Made by a program: the position numbers and the translations under genes
The notes under the pieces: generated by a model
The model's input: only the letters and a program-made list of their open reading frames with translations
The model's database searches: none
What the model was told of the DNA's origin: nothing
NCBI GenBank assembly: GCA_003249225.1
Contig: QKJQ01000027.1
Coordinates: forward strand, 1 to 64,000
Source of the DNA: Clostridia bacterium
GTDB taxonomy: Bacteria; Bacillota; Clostridia; Lachnospirales; Lachnospiraceae
Length of the DNA stretch: 64,000 nt
Direction: 5' to 3'
Shown here: positions 17,176 to 24,973 of the stretch, piece by piece
How the letters are laid out: the number at the start of each line of letters is the position of its first letter
How positions within the stretch are numbered: the first letter of the stretch is position 1

Positions 17176-18450
17176 TCAATCGTCAATAGAAACCAACGAA
17201 TATTCTCTGCTGCAAAAGCCCATCTCTGATGCATGATCAAAGATAAGTTCACCATCTCTGGATTGCATTCTTCGTATTACAGAATCTCCATCCGGAACTG
17301 CATAAAGAAAATCAACACAGGCCTGATCTACCGCAACTGGATCTAACGATGCAAAGATTCCAACATCACTCATATTCGGTCTTGCCGGATATGCATTGCA
17401 ATCGCAATCAATTGACACATTATTCATTACATTGATAAAAACAATCTTCTCCCCATTATCAAAATAATCATAAACGGCACTGGCTGCCTCTGCCATTGAT
17501 TCAATAAAACTGATATGCTCTCCGCCCCACATACTCACATTGCTTACTCCGGATGTATGAATCAGACATTTTCCTTCCTTGGATGCTATTCCAATCGAAG
17601 TATTTTTTAATGCTCCTCCAAAACCTCCCATTTCATGGCCTTTAAAATGAGAAAGAACCAGACAAAAATCATAATTCTTCAGATGCGCGCCAACAAGATC
17701 GGTCTCTAAATAAGTCCCATTCGTGACTGGAAGCTCCATGCTTCCATCGGCATCCATGATGTCGACATCCGCAATCGCCGTGTAACCATGCTCTTCTGCC
17801 ACCTGCAAATGCATTGCCGTGCTGGCCCGCTGCCCTCCATAAGCCGTATTGCATTCAACGATGGTTCCATTTACTTCCTGCACCAAACCTTTTATAAACT
17901 CTGCATCAAAATTATAGCTTCCATCCCCTTCTCCTGTATGAATTTTCACAGCCACAGCTTCATTCTCTTCCGGCTTTTGTTCCAGATACTCATAGATTGC
18001 CGTCAGACTTTCTGATGAAATATCATGCGTATAATATACAATGGGAGCTTCTTGTGAAGATGTCTGATGATCAAGATCTGAAACTGCTACCTCATAACCT
18101 CCTGCGGTTACAATAATCCGGTTATCCTCTGTACCATCAGAATCAGGTTCACTCTCGTTGTTCGATGATTCACCTTCTGTTGTATTTGCTTCATCCGGTG
18201 CTAATGTTGTACTTTCAGCTGGTGTTGATGTCTGCGTGGATGCAGGTGTATCGGTAGATTCAGGTGTATCGGTAGATGTTTGTGTTTCATTCGATGTTGG
18301 TGTCTTTGTTGTTTCTGATGGTACCAAAGTGGATGCCGTTGAACCTTCCCCTTCAACCTTCGAAATGTCAGATGTTGTATTGTTTCCGCAACCAGACATA
18401 ATCATGGAAAGAATTAATACAACAGTAAATGTCCCTAATCTCATCTTCAT
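17176..18450 (-). CDS. DUF362-domain lipoprotein
   Basis: A surface lipoprotein of 424 residues. The signal peptide ends in the lipobox MSGC (Cys about 21). A Thr/Ser/Pro-rich linker with STDTPESTDTPAS-type repeats runs to about residue 105. The DUF362 domain follows, with KIHTGEGDG, FKGHEMGGFGGALKNTSIG and DPVAVDQACVDFLY as its typical blocks. Cytoplasmic relatives often carry two [4Fe-4S] clusters, but no ferredoxin domain is attached here. The domain's function is unknown. AAGGAGGT precedes the ATG. It leads the four-gene unit running down to 14762. Confidence 0.85.
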   Translation of the reverse strand: MKMRLGTFTVVLILSMIMSGCGNNTTSDISKVEGEGSTASTLVPSETTKTPTSNETQTSTDTPESTDTPASTQTSTPAESTTLAPDEANTTEGESSNNESEPDSDGTEDNRIIVTAGGYEVAVSDLDHQTSSQEAPIVYYTHDISSESLTAIYEYLEQKPEENEAVAVKIHTGEGDGSYNFDAEFIKGLVQEVNGTIVECNTAYGGQRASTAMHLQVAEEHGYTAIADVDIMDADGSMELPVTNGTYLETDLVGAHLKNYDFCLVLSHFKGHEMGGFGGALKNTSIGIASKEGKCLIHTSGVSNVSMWGGEHISFIESMAEAASAVYDYFDNGEKIVFINVMNNVSIDCDCNAYPARPNMSDVGIFASLDPVAVDQACVDFLYAVPDGDSVIRRMQSRDGELIFDHASEMGFCSREYSLVSIDD

Positions 18451-18859
18451 GCTATTACCTCCTTAAACTATACTTTACAATCCTTTAATAACTAATTTTT
18501 GAAATATTTTATCAGAAGCATATGAAAAGTAGTGATTTGTCAATCCGGTTTCACATTATTGGTATGTGGTCTGCCTTCAGTCTCCGGATAGCAAACAGTA
18601 ATAAGCAAGTTATTTTATGTAGTTCAAAGTATATGGAAGATTTTATCATTTTCAATAGTATTCTAATACCAAATTTTTGTAATTGCAACTGGTCCGACGT
18701 ACAATCTCAAATTTATATTAAAATGTATAATTTTTTCGATTTCATTTTTGCTGCGGTTCTATGGTTGTTACGTTTTTTTGAATTTTTACACGCAAATTCT
18801 CATAAAAAAACTTCCAACCAACTTTATAATTGATTGAAAGTTCTTTTACATTTATTTTC
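18451..18859. other. Intergenic region of about 400 bases
   Basis: Holds the leader and ribosome binding site of the DUF362 gene on one side and a terminator on the other. A 103-codon plus-strand frame at 18522-18833 has no Shine-Dalgarno, an unusual Phe/Ile/Asn-rich composition and ends inside the terminator; I do not accept it as a gene. Nothing else was recognised. Confidence 0.5.
18804..18842 (-). terminator. Terminator of the RimJ-like acetyltransferase
   Basis: A 13-bp stem with three G-T pairs (AACTTTCAATCAA against TTGGTTGGAAGTT on the minus strand), then seven T. Confidence 0.8.
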
Positions 18860-19441
18860 TTATGAACGCTTTACTTTATTGCTCATCCACTCTTCTTTTA
18901 GGATACCGTAACTGACCGAATCATAATATTCGTTGTTTACTATTCTGGCTTTCCGGTAAACGGCTTCCTTACTAAATCCAAGTTTTTCAGCCAGATGCAT
19001 CATTCTTTCATTTCCTGACCACGTCGTTACTCCAAGACGTACTAACTTTGGATTCTTGTCAAATACCTCATTCGTCCATAACGTTAACGCATCATAACCA
19101 ATACCTTTTCCCCAGTAATTTTCATTAAAGATAATGATGCCAATCTCCATCCATAATGTCTCCTCTGATTTCCAGTACCAATTGACAGCACCAATAATTT
19201 CATCGGTATCCTTATTGGCTATGATCTTCTTATTTCCCAGAACATTACTTTCACCATTTTGCAGCTTCAGTTCTAATTCTGCAACATATTCTTTAAGTTC
19301 TTCTTCACTTCTGCATCCATAGTAAGGACCATTGTATTTATGAAATTCACGCGAAGGATGATTCCAATATAAAAAATCCTTTAAATCCTTTTGTTCTAAA
19401 TCTCTGATAATAATTCCTTTTATGCTTTCCATTTCATTCAT
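18860..19441 (-). CDS. GNAT-family acetyltransferase, RimJ/RimL type
   Basis: Single-domain acetyltransferase of 193 residues. The N-terminal RDLEQKDLKDFLYWN, the central IIIFNENYWGKGIGYDALTL (acetyl-CoA loop) and MHLAEKLGFSKEAVYRKAR are the usual RimJ/RimL blocks. These enzymes acetylate N-terminal or small-molecule amines; the substrate is not evident. It is one of several acetyltransferases clustered between 18.8 and 23.4 kb. Confidence 0.85.
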   Translation of the reverse strand: MNEMESIKGIIIRDLEQKDLKDFLYWNHPSREFHKYNGPYYGCRSEEELKEYVAELELKLQNGESNVLGNKKIIANKDTDEIIGAVNWYWKSEETLWMEIGIIIFNENYWGKGIGYDALTLWTNEVFDKNPKLVRLGVTTWSGNERMMHLAEKLGFSKEAVYRKARIVNNEYYDSVSYGILKEEWMSNKVKRS

Positions 19442-19624
19442 CCATCCAAATCTTTGTAATCTTCAACAAATAATCTGGTCATCTCCTATTATGTATTTAT
19501 CTTGTTGGTGCACCCAAATGACCTACCCAAATGGGTTTACAAAACTAATAAAGAACAAAAAAACTCTTACTTTTTCCTTTTGATAAGAATGCATTTAAAG
19601 CAAGTATCAAAGCCGTTGTGTGAG

Positions 19625-20515
19625 TTAGACTTTATAGTTATAACAAACCACTTCAACCGTTTTATCAAAACCTTCTTTATAATATAACTTTAAAGCATTC
19701 TCATTTTCTCCATTTACAGTTAACATACAATCTTTATAACCATTGTCATATCCTATTTGTATGCCAGCCCTCAGCAAGCTCGATCCTAAGCCCTTGCCCT
19801 GATGTTCTGGCAAAATAGCCAATGGTGCAACGAAAGAATAATCTTTTCCCCCCTCGCTCTCACTCTCCATCTTAATAACACCAACAGGGTCGCCCATGTA
19901 TCGTAGTATTTTTACACCACCCGATAAAATCTGATCTATTTTCATGTAGTTGGCTACCTGCTCTTTTGTATGTGGAGTTTCACTACCCTTTATCGTTGAA
20001 AATGCTTTATTTCTAACATTGAGATAATCATCATCATCTTTTCCATATACATAATCAGTGAGTTCATATCCATCTGGAAATGTAAACGCCACTGGTTCCT
20101 TCTCCGTTCGTTCCATTACATAAGAATATCTTTCCACATAAAATCCAAGATTCTCAAGTATTCCTCTGGAAATTACGTTCTTACTGGGAACAAACATAAT
20201 CAGCCTTTCAACCTTTTGATTGAACGGAATTACAGCTTCAAGAAGCATTTTATAATCTTCTGTCTGGTTCGACTTACAATGAAATATTCGTGCTCTTGAC
20301 TTATTTCCATTCAAATGATACTCATCCAGAATAAAGGAACAAACGCCTTGAATTTCATTCTCGCGATAAAGAAGATAAGTTGGATTATCTTCCCCAATAA
20401 TAAATGTTTTCAAATCTTCATCATATAGATATGACTCATCATGGTCAAATCGATATTTCAAACAATATGTTTTAAATTCATCGAAATTATTTTTGTTTAA
20501 AACTTGTATCATCAT
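19625..20515 (-). CDS. Two-domain GNAT acetyltransferase
   Basis: A 296-residue protein that appears to hold two GNAT folds. The N-terminal half (about 1-140) is degenerate and lacks the acetyl-CoA loop. The C-terminal half (about 150-296) has the full motif A, LAILPEHQGKGLGSSLLRAG, then NENALKLYYKEGF. The layout is like mycothiol synthase and Eis-type tandem GNATs, but the substrate is unknown. AAAGGAAC precedes tandem ATG codons; either could initiate. Confidence 0.8.
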   Translation of the reverse strand: MMIQVLNKNNFDEFKTYCLKYRFDHDESYLYDEDLKTFIIGEDNPTYLLYRENEIQGVCSFILDEYHLNGNKSRARIFHCKSNQTEDYKMLLEAVIPFNQKVERLIMFVPSKNVISRGILENLGFYVERYSYVMERTEKEPVAFTFPDGYELTDYVYGKDDDDYLNVRNKAFSTIKGSETPHTKEQVANYMKIDQILSGGVKILRYMGDPVGVIKMESESEGGKDYSFVAPLAILPEHQGKGLGSSLLRAGIQIGYDNGYKDCMLTVNGENENALKLYYKEGFDKTVEVVCYNYKV

Positions 20516-20623
20516 AAGTTCCTTTCTTTATACATATCCAAATAAAATCTGAGGATAAATACTTGGAAACACCGTTCTGTTAAATACTTTTCATGAACAT
20601 CAACGGATAACTACTTTTGATTA

Positions 20624-21001
20624 TTATCCAATAAACAGACACCAATGAACACCATATTTATCAATAATATCTGTCATAAGTGGACTGAACATACAAGGGC
20701 CCAGAGGCTCTAGAATTCTCCCGTCTTTTTTCATTTTCTCATATGCCCGCTCAATAATAGCCTCCTCTCCAGGTTCAAACTGCATACAAAATTGCATCGT
20801 ATTACCGGGAATAGTTTGTTCCTTATCGTAATATAATTCACCGACCGCAATGCTTTGTCCACAAATGTTTAGTTCAGCATGAATAATCGTACCATCGTCT
20901 GCTTTATCACAATATCCAATCTCAGCATTAAATGCATCCTTGTAAAAGTCAAAGGCTTCAGCTCTGTTTCTTGCGTAAATTTGTAATAATAATCTTCTCA
21001 T
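20624..21001 (-). CDS. VOC-superfamily protein (PhnB / glyoxalase-like)
   Basis: A 125-residue protein with one glyoxalase/bleomycin-resistance type fold. It matches the PhnB-like group: ARNRAEAFDFYKDAFNAEIG at the start, a central IHAELNICGQSIAV strand, then LGPCMFSPLMTDIIDKYGV and a terminal HWCLFIG. The family has diverse metal-dependent or ligand-binding roles, and the PhnB group has no settled function. GAGGA lies upstream of the ATG. Confidence 0.82.
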   Translation of the reverse strand: MRRLLLQIYARNRAEAFDFYKDAFNAEIGYCDKADDGTIIHAELNICGQSIAVGELYYDKEQTIPGNTMQFCMQFEPGEEAIIERAYEKMKKDGRILEPLGPCMFSPLMTDIIDKYGVHWCLFIG

Positions 21002-21183
21002 TATATTTCATTCCTCATCGTCATTTTAATTATTTACAGCTTCCGGCGATGTCATATTTTCTCTTGGAATCGCCTTTTTTACTCTTGTACAGAAAGAAAT
21101 ATTTTACTGCTATACACATTTCAACATGGTATTTTTACTATATTTCACTATGTTGTTTTCTCTATTTACCCTGTTTTTGCACT

Positions 21184-22128
21184 TCATATCAGATATTTAC
21201 CATTATTAATGATAGCTTTTAATTCTTGCGAAAGCGTTGTTTCATCAATCTTAACATTGTCTAACGTTATTTTCTTTAAACTTTTAAGTTTTGATAAGTC
21301 AGGAAGGGCATGTATATGACTTAAATCTTGGAGTTTTAAAATTTCAAGATTTATTAAATCACTTAAAAAGGAAATATCATCTAGTCTCATAATTCTCCAA
21401 AGTTCTAAGTACTTTAACTCCGAAAAATTTTTTAATGAATTCAAATCATTCATCCCACACCATAGAATTTTCAATGATTCAATATTCTTATTCTTAAGAA
21501 ATGAGAAATCCTTAAGCTTTATTCCCCTAATAGTAAGATCTTTCAGCAACAAAATATCTGCAATCGCAGTAATATTTCGATTTGCTTTTTTTCCAAGGTA
21601 TAGTGTTTTAATCTTTGGAAATTGAAGAAGCCATTTACAATCAAAATTTATGCTACCGCTCAAGGTATCTGCAAATATTCCGAATTCAACTAGGTCCTTT
21701 GTCATTCTATTAATAAAGCTATAATCTTTTAAATCGAATATTTCTAAAAAAATTGATGTAAGATGATCAAGTTCACATAATCTCTCACAGTCCAATAGTG
21801 CAGGATTATTTGCTAAATGTGCTTCAATTTGCAATCTTTCTAAATGTGGCATTGCTTTTAGAACTCCTAAATCAAAGTAATTCTCATGATATAAGCCAAA
21901 TACTCTGAAAGTAATATCTGGTCTTTTTTCAAGAATATGATCAACCTTGATAAATGCTTCTATAGGAAGAGTTTTATCTATTTGTATATATTTTATTTTT
22001 TCGTTTTCAGCAATGTCTGTAATAAGTTCTGATGTCAAGTTGTTATATGAAATCGTTTGTAAAAATCCATTGCTTAATGTGTTTCGATCTATATGTACTC
22101 TGTTCGTGAAGTTTATCCAGCTGCCCAT
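21184..22128 (-). CDS. Leucine-rich-repeat protein without signal peptide
   Basis: A 314-residue protein with irregular leucine-rich repeats of about 21-23 residues, best seen from about 180 on (IKTLYLGK, LKDLTIRGIKL, IESLKILWCGMNDL, LKYLELWRIMRLDDI, LEILKLQDLSHI, LKKITLDNVKI). There is no signal peptide or membrane segment, so it should be cytoplasmic, unlike most secreted bacterial LRR proteins. It is unusually AT-rich and Lys/Asn/Ile-rich compared with its neighbours, which hints at horizontal gain. GGGGGAGC precedes the ATG. A target protein cannot be named. Confidence 0.6.
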   Translation of the reverse strand: MGSWINFTNRVHIDRNTLSNGFLQTISYNNLTSELITDIAENEKIKYIQIDKTLPIEAFIKVDHILEKRPDITFRVFGLYHENYFDLGVLKAMPHLERLQIEAHLANNPALLDCERLCELDHLTSIFLEIFDLKDYSFINRMTKDLVEFGIFADTLSGSINFDCKWLLQFPKIKTLYLGKKANRNITAIADILLLKDLTIRGIKLKDFSFLKNKNIESLKILWCGMNDLNSLKNFSELKYLELWRIMRLDDISFLSDLINLEILKLQDLSHIHALPDLSKLKSLKKITLDNVKIDETTLSQELKAIINNGKYLI

Positions 22129-22434
22129 TCGCTCCCCCTGATTAATTGTTCTGCCTCTCAGTATCAGACTTTAAACATTCGTTTCCCGATTGCAAAAATC
22201 TCCCTGTATTTCAATATTTTACAATAATAATTTGGTAAGCACAATAACTCTTTACAATAATCTTTAAGCTTTAATCATAATCTTTAAGACCTCCGTCTCA
22301 AATTTATAGGTTAATCCTGGATTTATAAGAACATAATCATGTCAGTCGTACTGTTCAAAAAAAACAAATACTCTTCATATAACAAGAAAGCTGCTCTCAT
22401 TTTTGACAGCTCTTCAAAAACTCTGTTTAAAATC
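22129..22434. other. Intergenic region of about 300 bases
   Basis: AT-rich spacer between the LRR gene and an acetyltransferase. It contains a 12-bp direct repeat (ATAATCTTTAAG at 22257 and 22277, 20 bases apart) and a weak stem (GAGCTG/CAGCTT on the minus strand, 22393-22417) that may end the acetyltransferase transcript. No gene was recognised. Confidence 0.4.
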
Positions 22435-23379
22435 CTATTTTTTAATTTCTCTTACCATTGTATATGTGTAATTTTCAAAGTACTTGTCCCAAAATCCCGT
22501 TGCATTTGGGTTGGCAGTACCATGCTCTACCCATAATTTTTCTGCCTTATCTTCTTTTAAAGTATTGTTTACAAAATCCAGAAGCGCTTGTGAAATTAAT
22601 TTACCTCGAAATCTTTCCTCTACATAAATGTCACCAACATTATAGATTCTATTGTGATTCAGCAAGAAGCACTCCTTATCCACAGCCGCATCTATAATAC
22701 CAATAATTTCATCCTTATTACAAGCCACGAACATTCTTGTAGTGTCAGATAGAATATAGTTCATATACATTTCATCCGTAAATTCTTTCCCAAGATAAAA
22801 TACAGGACTTTGCTGCAAGTGCTCAACCAAAAGACGATATAGTTTTAGAATATCTGACTTTCTATCAAGTATTTCTGTATTTGATAATTCTTTACACTGC
22901 ACCTCTTTCTTTGGAAATATGATTTTTGAAGTATTTCTTACCGCGTCTGTGCATATAATGCCAAATTGACAAAACGTAAAGTATGATATTATTTCTAAAT
23001 CATGTGCGTAAATTTTCACATTGAAATAAGCTGCCGGCCTTAGCGCCATTACCTTTTTTGCAAATGCTTGAAACAGAAAGGAAATAACCTTATTTCTATT
23101 TTTATACTCGGCTCCATAGCCCCATACCGGTATAGAAATATAGTAATTTTCATCGCTTTCTATATCACAATCACTTAACAGATAACCACATACCTGATTT
23201 TCATCGAAACAAACTACTCCACTTCCTTTTTTACAAGGTTGCTTCAATTTCTGATATAATTCCTGTTCATGCTGCTCTTCATAGAGCGCATGCACACTTT
23301 CACATTCCTTGAGATATTGCTTTTTTGCTATTCGCATACAAGAATCTAAATGATCCTCTGTTATTTTAACTATATTCAT
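22435..23379 (-). CDS. GNAT-family acetyltransferase with N-terminal extension
   Basis: A 314-residue protein whose C-terminal third is a GNAT domain: MFVACNKDEIIGIIDAAV, then VGDIYVEERFRGKLISQALL and TANPNATGFWDKYFENYTYT. The N-terminal part (about 1-190) looks like a second, decayed GNAT fold. The start at 23379 is chosen because GAGGAGGAGTATC lies directly upstream; the longer frame to 23421 has no site. It follows the AraC-type regulator by 63 bases, so co-transcription is likely. The substrate is unknown. Confidence 0.72.
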   Translation of the reverse strand: MNIVKITEDHLDSCMRIAKKQYLKECESVHALYEEQHEQELYQKLKQPCKKGSGVVCFDENQVCGYLLSDCDIESDENYYISIPVWGYGAEYKNRNKVISFLFQAFAKKVMALRPAAYFNVKIYAHDLEIISYFTFCQFGIICTDAVRNTSKIIFPKKEVQCKELSNTEILDRKSDILKLYRLLVEHLQQSPVFYLGKEFTDEMYMNYILSDTTRMFVACNKDEIIGIIDAAVDKECFLLNHNRIYNVGDIYVEERFRGKLISQALLDFVNNTLKEDKAEKLWVEHGTANPNATGFWDKYFENYTYTMVREIKK

Positions 23380-23442
23380 GATACTCCTCCTCTTTTGATC
23401 AGAATACCACATCCATTTCATATTTCTGTTCCTGTATTGCTA

Positions 23443-24315
23443 TTATTTTATCGGTACGTAAATTTCCATCACAGAGTCTCTTAAGTAATGACACCGCTCA
23501 TCGTAAAATTCAAAATCTAATCGAGTTTCATCATAGCAGTATCCACTTGATGTAAACCAAACATCAAAAATATATCGCCATACATTTCTAACAGTTGATG
23601 CAAGAACTTTATCATCTTCCTGCATATTGACAGGCGGTGTCGTAAAGACTGCATACTTTCCACCGGATATTGTATAGTAAGTCCAATCAAGCTTTGTATC
23701 TACAGACGGAGCGATAACTCCCAACAAATATTCAATTTGGCTGTTGTTATCATCTTGCTTAATACAAATTCCAACCTCACCATGCTTTAAAGGATTTATA
23801 TCCGCATAGAGCCTTTCTTCAATGTTTTCTCCATCATATTTATCCCAAAATGCTGTCATATTCCAAGAGAATGCAGTACTCTCATAATCCATGTGCATAG
23901 TCATACCACAAATCATAAAAGAATCTATTGTACGAATTTCAATCCTTACAGGTTCTTGTCTTTGCTCATTACCTAAAGTACATTCATATTCTTTACTATT
24001 TTCTCTTCTAAAATGACTCGGTGAATTATGAAAATATTTCTTAAAGGCTTTTGAATAACCACTTGCCGTTTCAAAATGGTATTCCATAGCTATATCAATA
24101 ATTTTCTTTCCCTTTTTTATATCCAAAATAGATTGTTGAAGTCTCCGCCTCAAAACATATTCCATGGGTGTCATATCTTTATAATGATGAAAAACTCTGC
24201 AGAAATGAAAGATGGAATATCCCAAATAATCTGCAAAACTTTTTGTGGACACTTCGTTCTTCAAATTCGTTTCTATGTATTCCAAGCATTCTTCAAAATC
24301 TTTTCTATAATTCAT
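23443..24315 (-). CDS. AraC-family regulator with GyrI-like effector-binding domain
   Basis: A 290-residue regulator. Two helix-turn-helix motifs are in residues 1-105 (ADYLGYSIFHFCRVFHHYKD and IAMEYHFETASGYSKAFKKY, ending FRRENS). The C-terminal part (about 115-290) matches GyrI-like/AraC effector-binding domains that bind hydrophobic or cationic drugs in Rob- and BmrR-type proteins (VRIEIRTIDSFMICGMTMHM, IEYLLGVIAP, GKYAVFTTP). It is the first gene of a likely pair with the acetyltransferase and may control it. No operator was identified. Confidence 0.85.
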   Translation of the reverse strand: MNYRKDFEECLEYIETNLKNEVSTKSFADYLGYSIFHFCRVFHHYKDMTPMEYVLRRRLQQSILDIKKGKKIIDIAMEYHFETASGYSKAFKKYFHNSPSHFRRENSKEYECTLGNEQRQEPVRIEIRTIDSFMICGMTMHMDYESTAFSWNMTAFWDKYDGENIEERLYADINPLKHGEVGICIKQDDNNSQIEYLLGVIAPSVDTKLDWTYYTISGGKYAVFTTPPVNMQEDDKVLASTVRNVWRYIFDVWFTSSGYCYDETRLDFEFYDERCHYLRDSVMEIYVPIK

Positions 24316-24448
24316 AAATTCCCACAGTCCTTATCTTTACAATTTATCCAGTATCATTACATGGAACGAATTATTTTTGCATGAACAGTGTACAGCATTG
24401 CAGTAAATATATCAAACAAAAGGCCACTACAACTATTTCTTAATACAA

Positions 24449-24508
24449 TAAGCTCCCTACGTGACAGACAATTATAACAATAAAACTTGTCGCTTCACAG
24501 GGAGCTTA
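24449..24508. repeat. Long imperfect hairpin element
   Basis: A 60-base palindromic structure with arms TAAGCTCCCT and AGGGAGCTTA, inner pairs GTGA/TCAC and GACAA/TTGTC, and a 15-base AT loop. There is no clear T run after it, so it is not a standard terminator. It may be a small repetitive element or a structured RNA. Confidence 0.6.
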
Positions 24509-24676
24509 GCACTCTCGTTCTATTTCTATTCTTGATTGTTTATCCAATCTATTCCTTCAAATAATAGTTCGCTCTCTGTTAAATGTATATAATGTGAGCT
24601 GTTCTTAGCTTGTATCCAAGTTGATCAAGCGATATCAATATCTTCTAGTTAAGTAAATATCTAATCATTTTCGAAC

Positions 24677-24705
24677 TTATGATCTATCTAATGATCTGGT
24701 ATAAT
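24677..24705 (+). promoter_or_regulatory. Extended -10 promoter of the toxin mRNA
   Basis: TGGTATAAT gives a perfect extended -10 (24697-24705), with a weak TTATGA -35 at 17 bases. The transcript would start near 24712, at the foot of a small hairpin (AGCAGTT-TTTAT-AACTGCT, 24713-24731). Confidence 0.7.
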
Positions 24706-24731
24706 TTGTATAAGCAGTTTTTATAACTGCT

Positions 24732-24757
24732 GGCAATCGTGTATAGGGTGGTTGACC
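24732..24757 (+). repeat. Leader repeat, left copy
   Basis: GGCAATCG and GGGTGGTTGACC separated by six bases, in the 5' leader of the toxin mRNA. The same two blocks recur in inverted orientation at 24937-24961. GGTTGACC can pair with itself using two G-U pairs and contains a UUGA (YUNR-type) core. Confidence 0.85.
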
Positions 24758-24779
24758 TTCATTCTACATAGAATGGAGG
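24756..24779 (+). promoter_or_regulatory. Hairpin sealing the toxin Shine-Dalgarno
   Basis: CCTTCATTCT (24756-24765) pairs fully, with one G-U pair, with AGAATGGAGG (24770-24779) around the loop ACAT. The whole GGAGG ribosome binding site of the toxin gene is inside the stem, so the full-length mRNA should be poorly translated. Confidence 0.75.
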
Positions 24780-24787
24780 TGATGCTT

Positions 24788-24877
24788 ATGAACAATAAGT
24801 TCGATTTTAAAGATATTATTCAATTCGGCATGTTCATTATAGCTCTACTGACATTCATTTATTTGATTTGTCACTAA
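24788..24877 (+). CDS. Holin-like type I toxin peptide
   Basis: A 29-residue membrane peptide. A short polar start (MNNKFDFKDII) is followed by one hydrophobic helix with the FGMFIIALLTFI core, which closely resembles the putative holin-like toxin family (Hol_Tox) of Firmicutes. Members insert in the membrane and depolarise the host cell when not silenced by an antisense RNA. The start at 24788 has the perfect anti-SD match GGAGGTGAT eight bases upstream; in-frame ATGs at 24782 and 24773 overlap that site. The stop codon abuts a bidirectional terminator. Its size, promoter, sealed ribosome site and convergent small RNA together make a complete type I module. Toxicity is inferred. Confidence 0.8.
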   Translation: MNNKFDFKDIIQFGMFIIALLTFIYLICH

Positions 24878-24880
24878 CGT

Positions 24881-24923
24881 AAAAAACCTTCCCTGTACTT
24901 TGGTCGGTTCAGGAAGGTTTTTT
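24881..24923. terminator. Bidirectional terminator shared by toxin mRNA and antisense RNA
   Basis: AAAAAACCTTCC and GGAAGGTTTTTT arms around a 19-base loop, with T runs on both strands. Both transcripts end here, so their 3' parts are complementary over about 43 bases, including the loop with GGTCGG. Confidence 0.88.
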
Positions 24924-24936
24924 ACTATCTTATACT

Positions 24937-24961
24937 GGTCAACCACCCTGTGGCGATTGCC
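24937..24961 (-). repeat. Leader repeat, right copy (inverted)
   Basis: Reads GGCAATCG, five bases, GGGTGGTTGACC on the minus strand, matching the left copy at 24732-24757 in 20 of 20 block positions. It lies in the 5' part of the antisense RNA. Confidence 0.85.
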
Positions 24962-24973
24962 TTTTCTGATTAT

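Larger units (their letters stand above)
24881..24967 (-). ncRNA. Predicted antisense RNA antitoxin
   Basis: A minus-strand transcript of about 87 bases is predicted from the strong promoter at 24974-25001 to the shared bidirectional terminator. It carries the same GGCAATCG...GGGTGGTTGACC leader as the toxin mRNA and is fully complementary to the 3' end of that mRNA. This matches the convergent, 3'-overlapping layout of txpA/RatA-type and par-type type I systems. Both ends are inferred from promoter and terminator positions. Confidence 0.65.

Noticed and set aside
18522..18833. 103-codon plus-strand reading frame between the DUF362 and acetyltransferase genes
   Set aside because: No ribosome binding site, Phe/Ile/Asn-rich composition of AT-rich spacer, and its end runs into a clear terminator.
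24437..24520. tRNA or tRNA-like gene in the 24.4-kb hairpin
   Set aside because: No cloverleaf, T-loop or CCA-adjacent acceptor pattern could be drawn; it is a single long hairpin.
24732..24961. Insertion sequence or MITE with terminal inverted repeats
   Set aside because: The inverted blocks lie inside two transcripts with promoters outside them, there is no target-site duplication that I can see, and the toxin-antitoxin layout explains them better.
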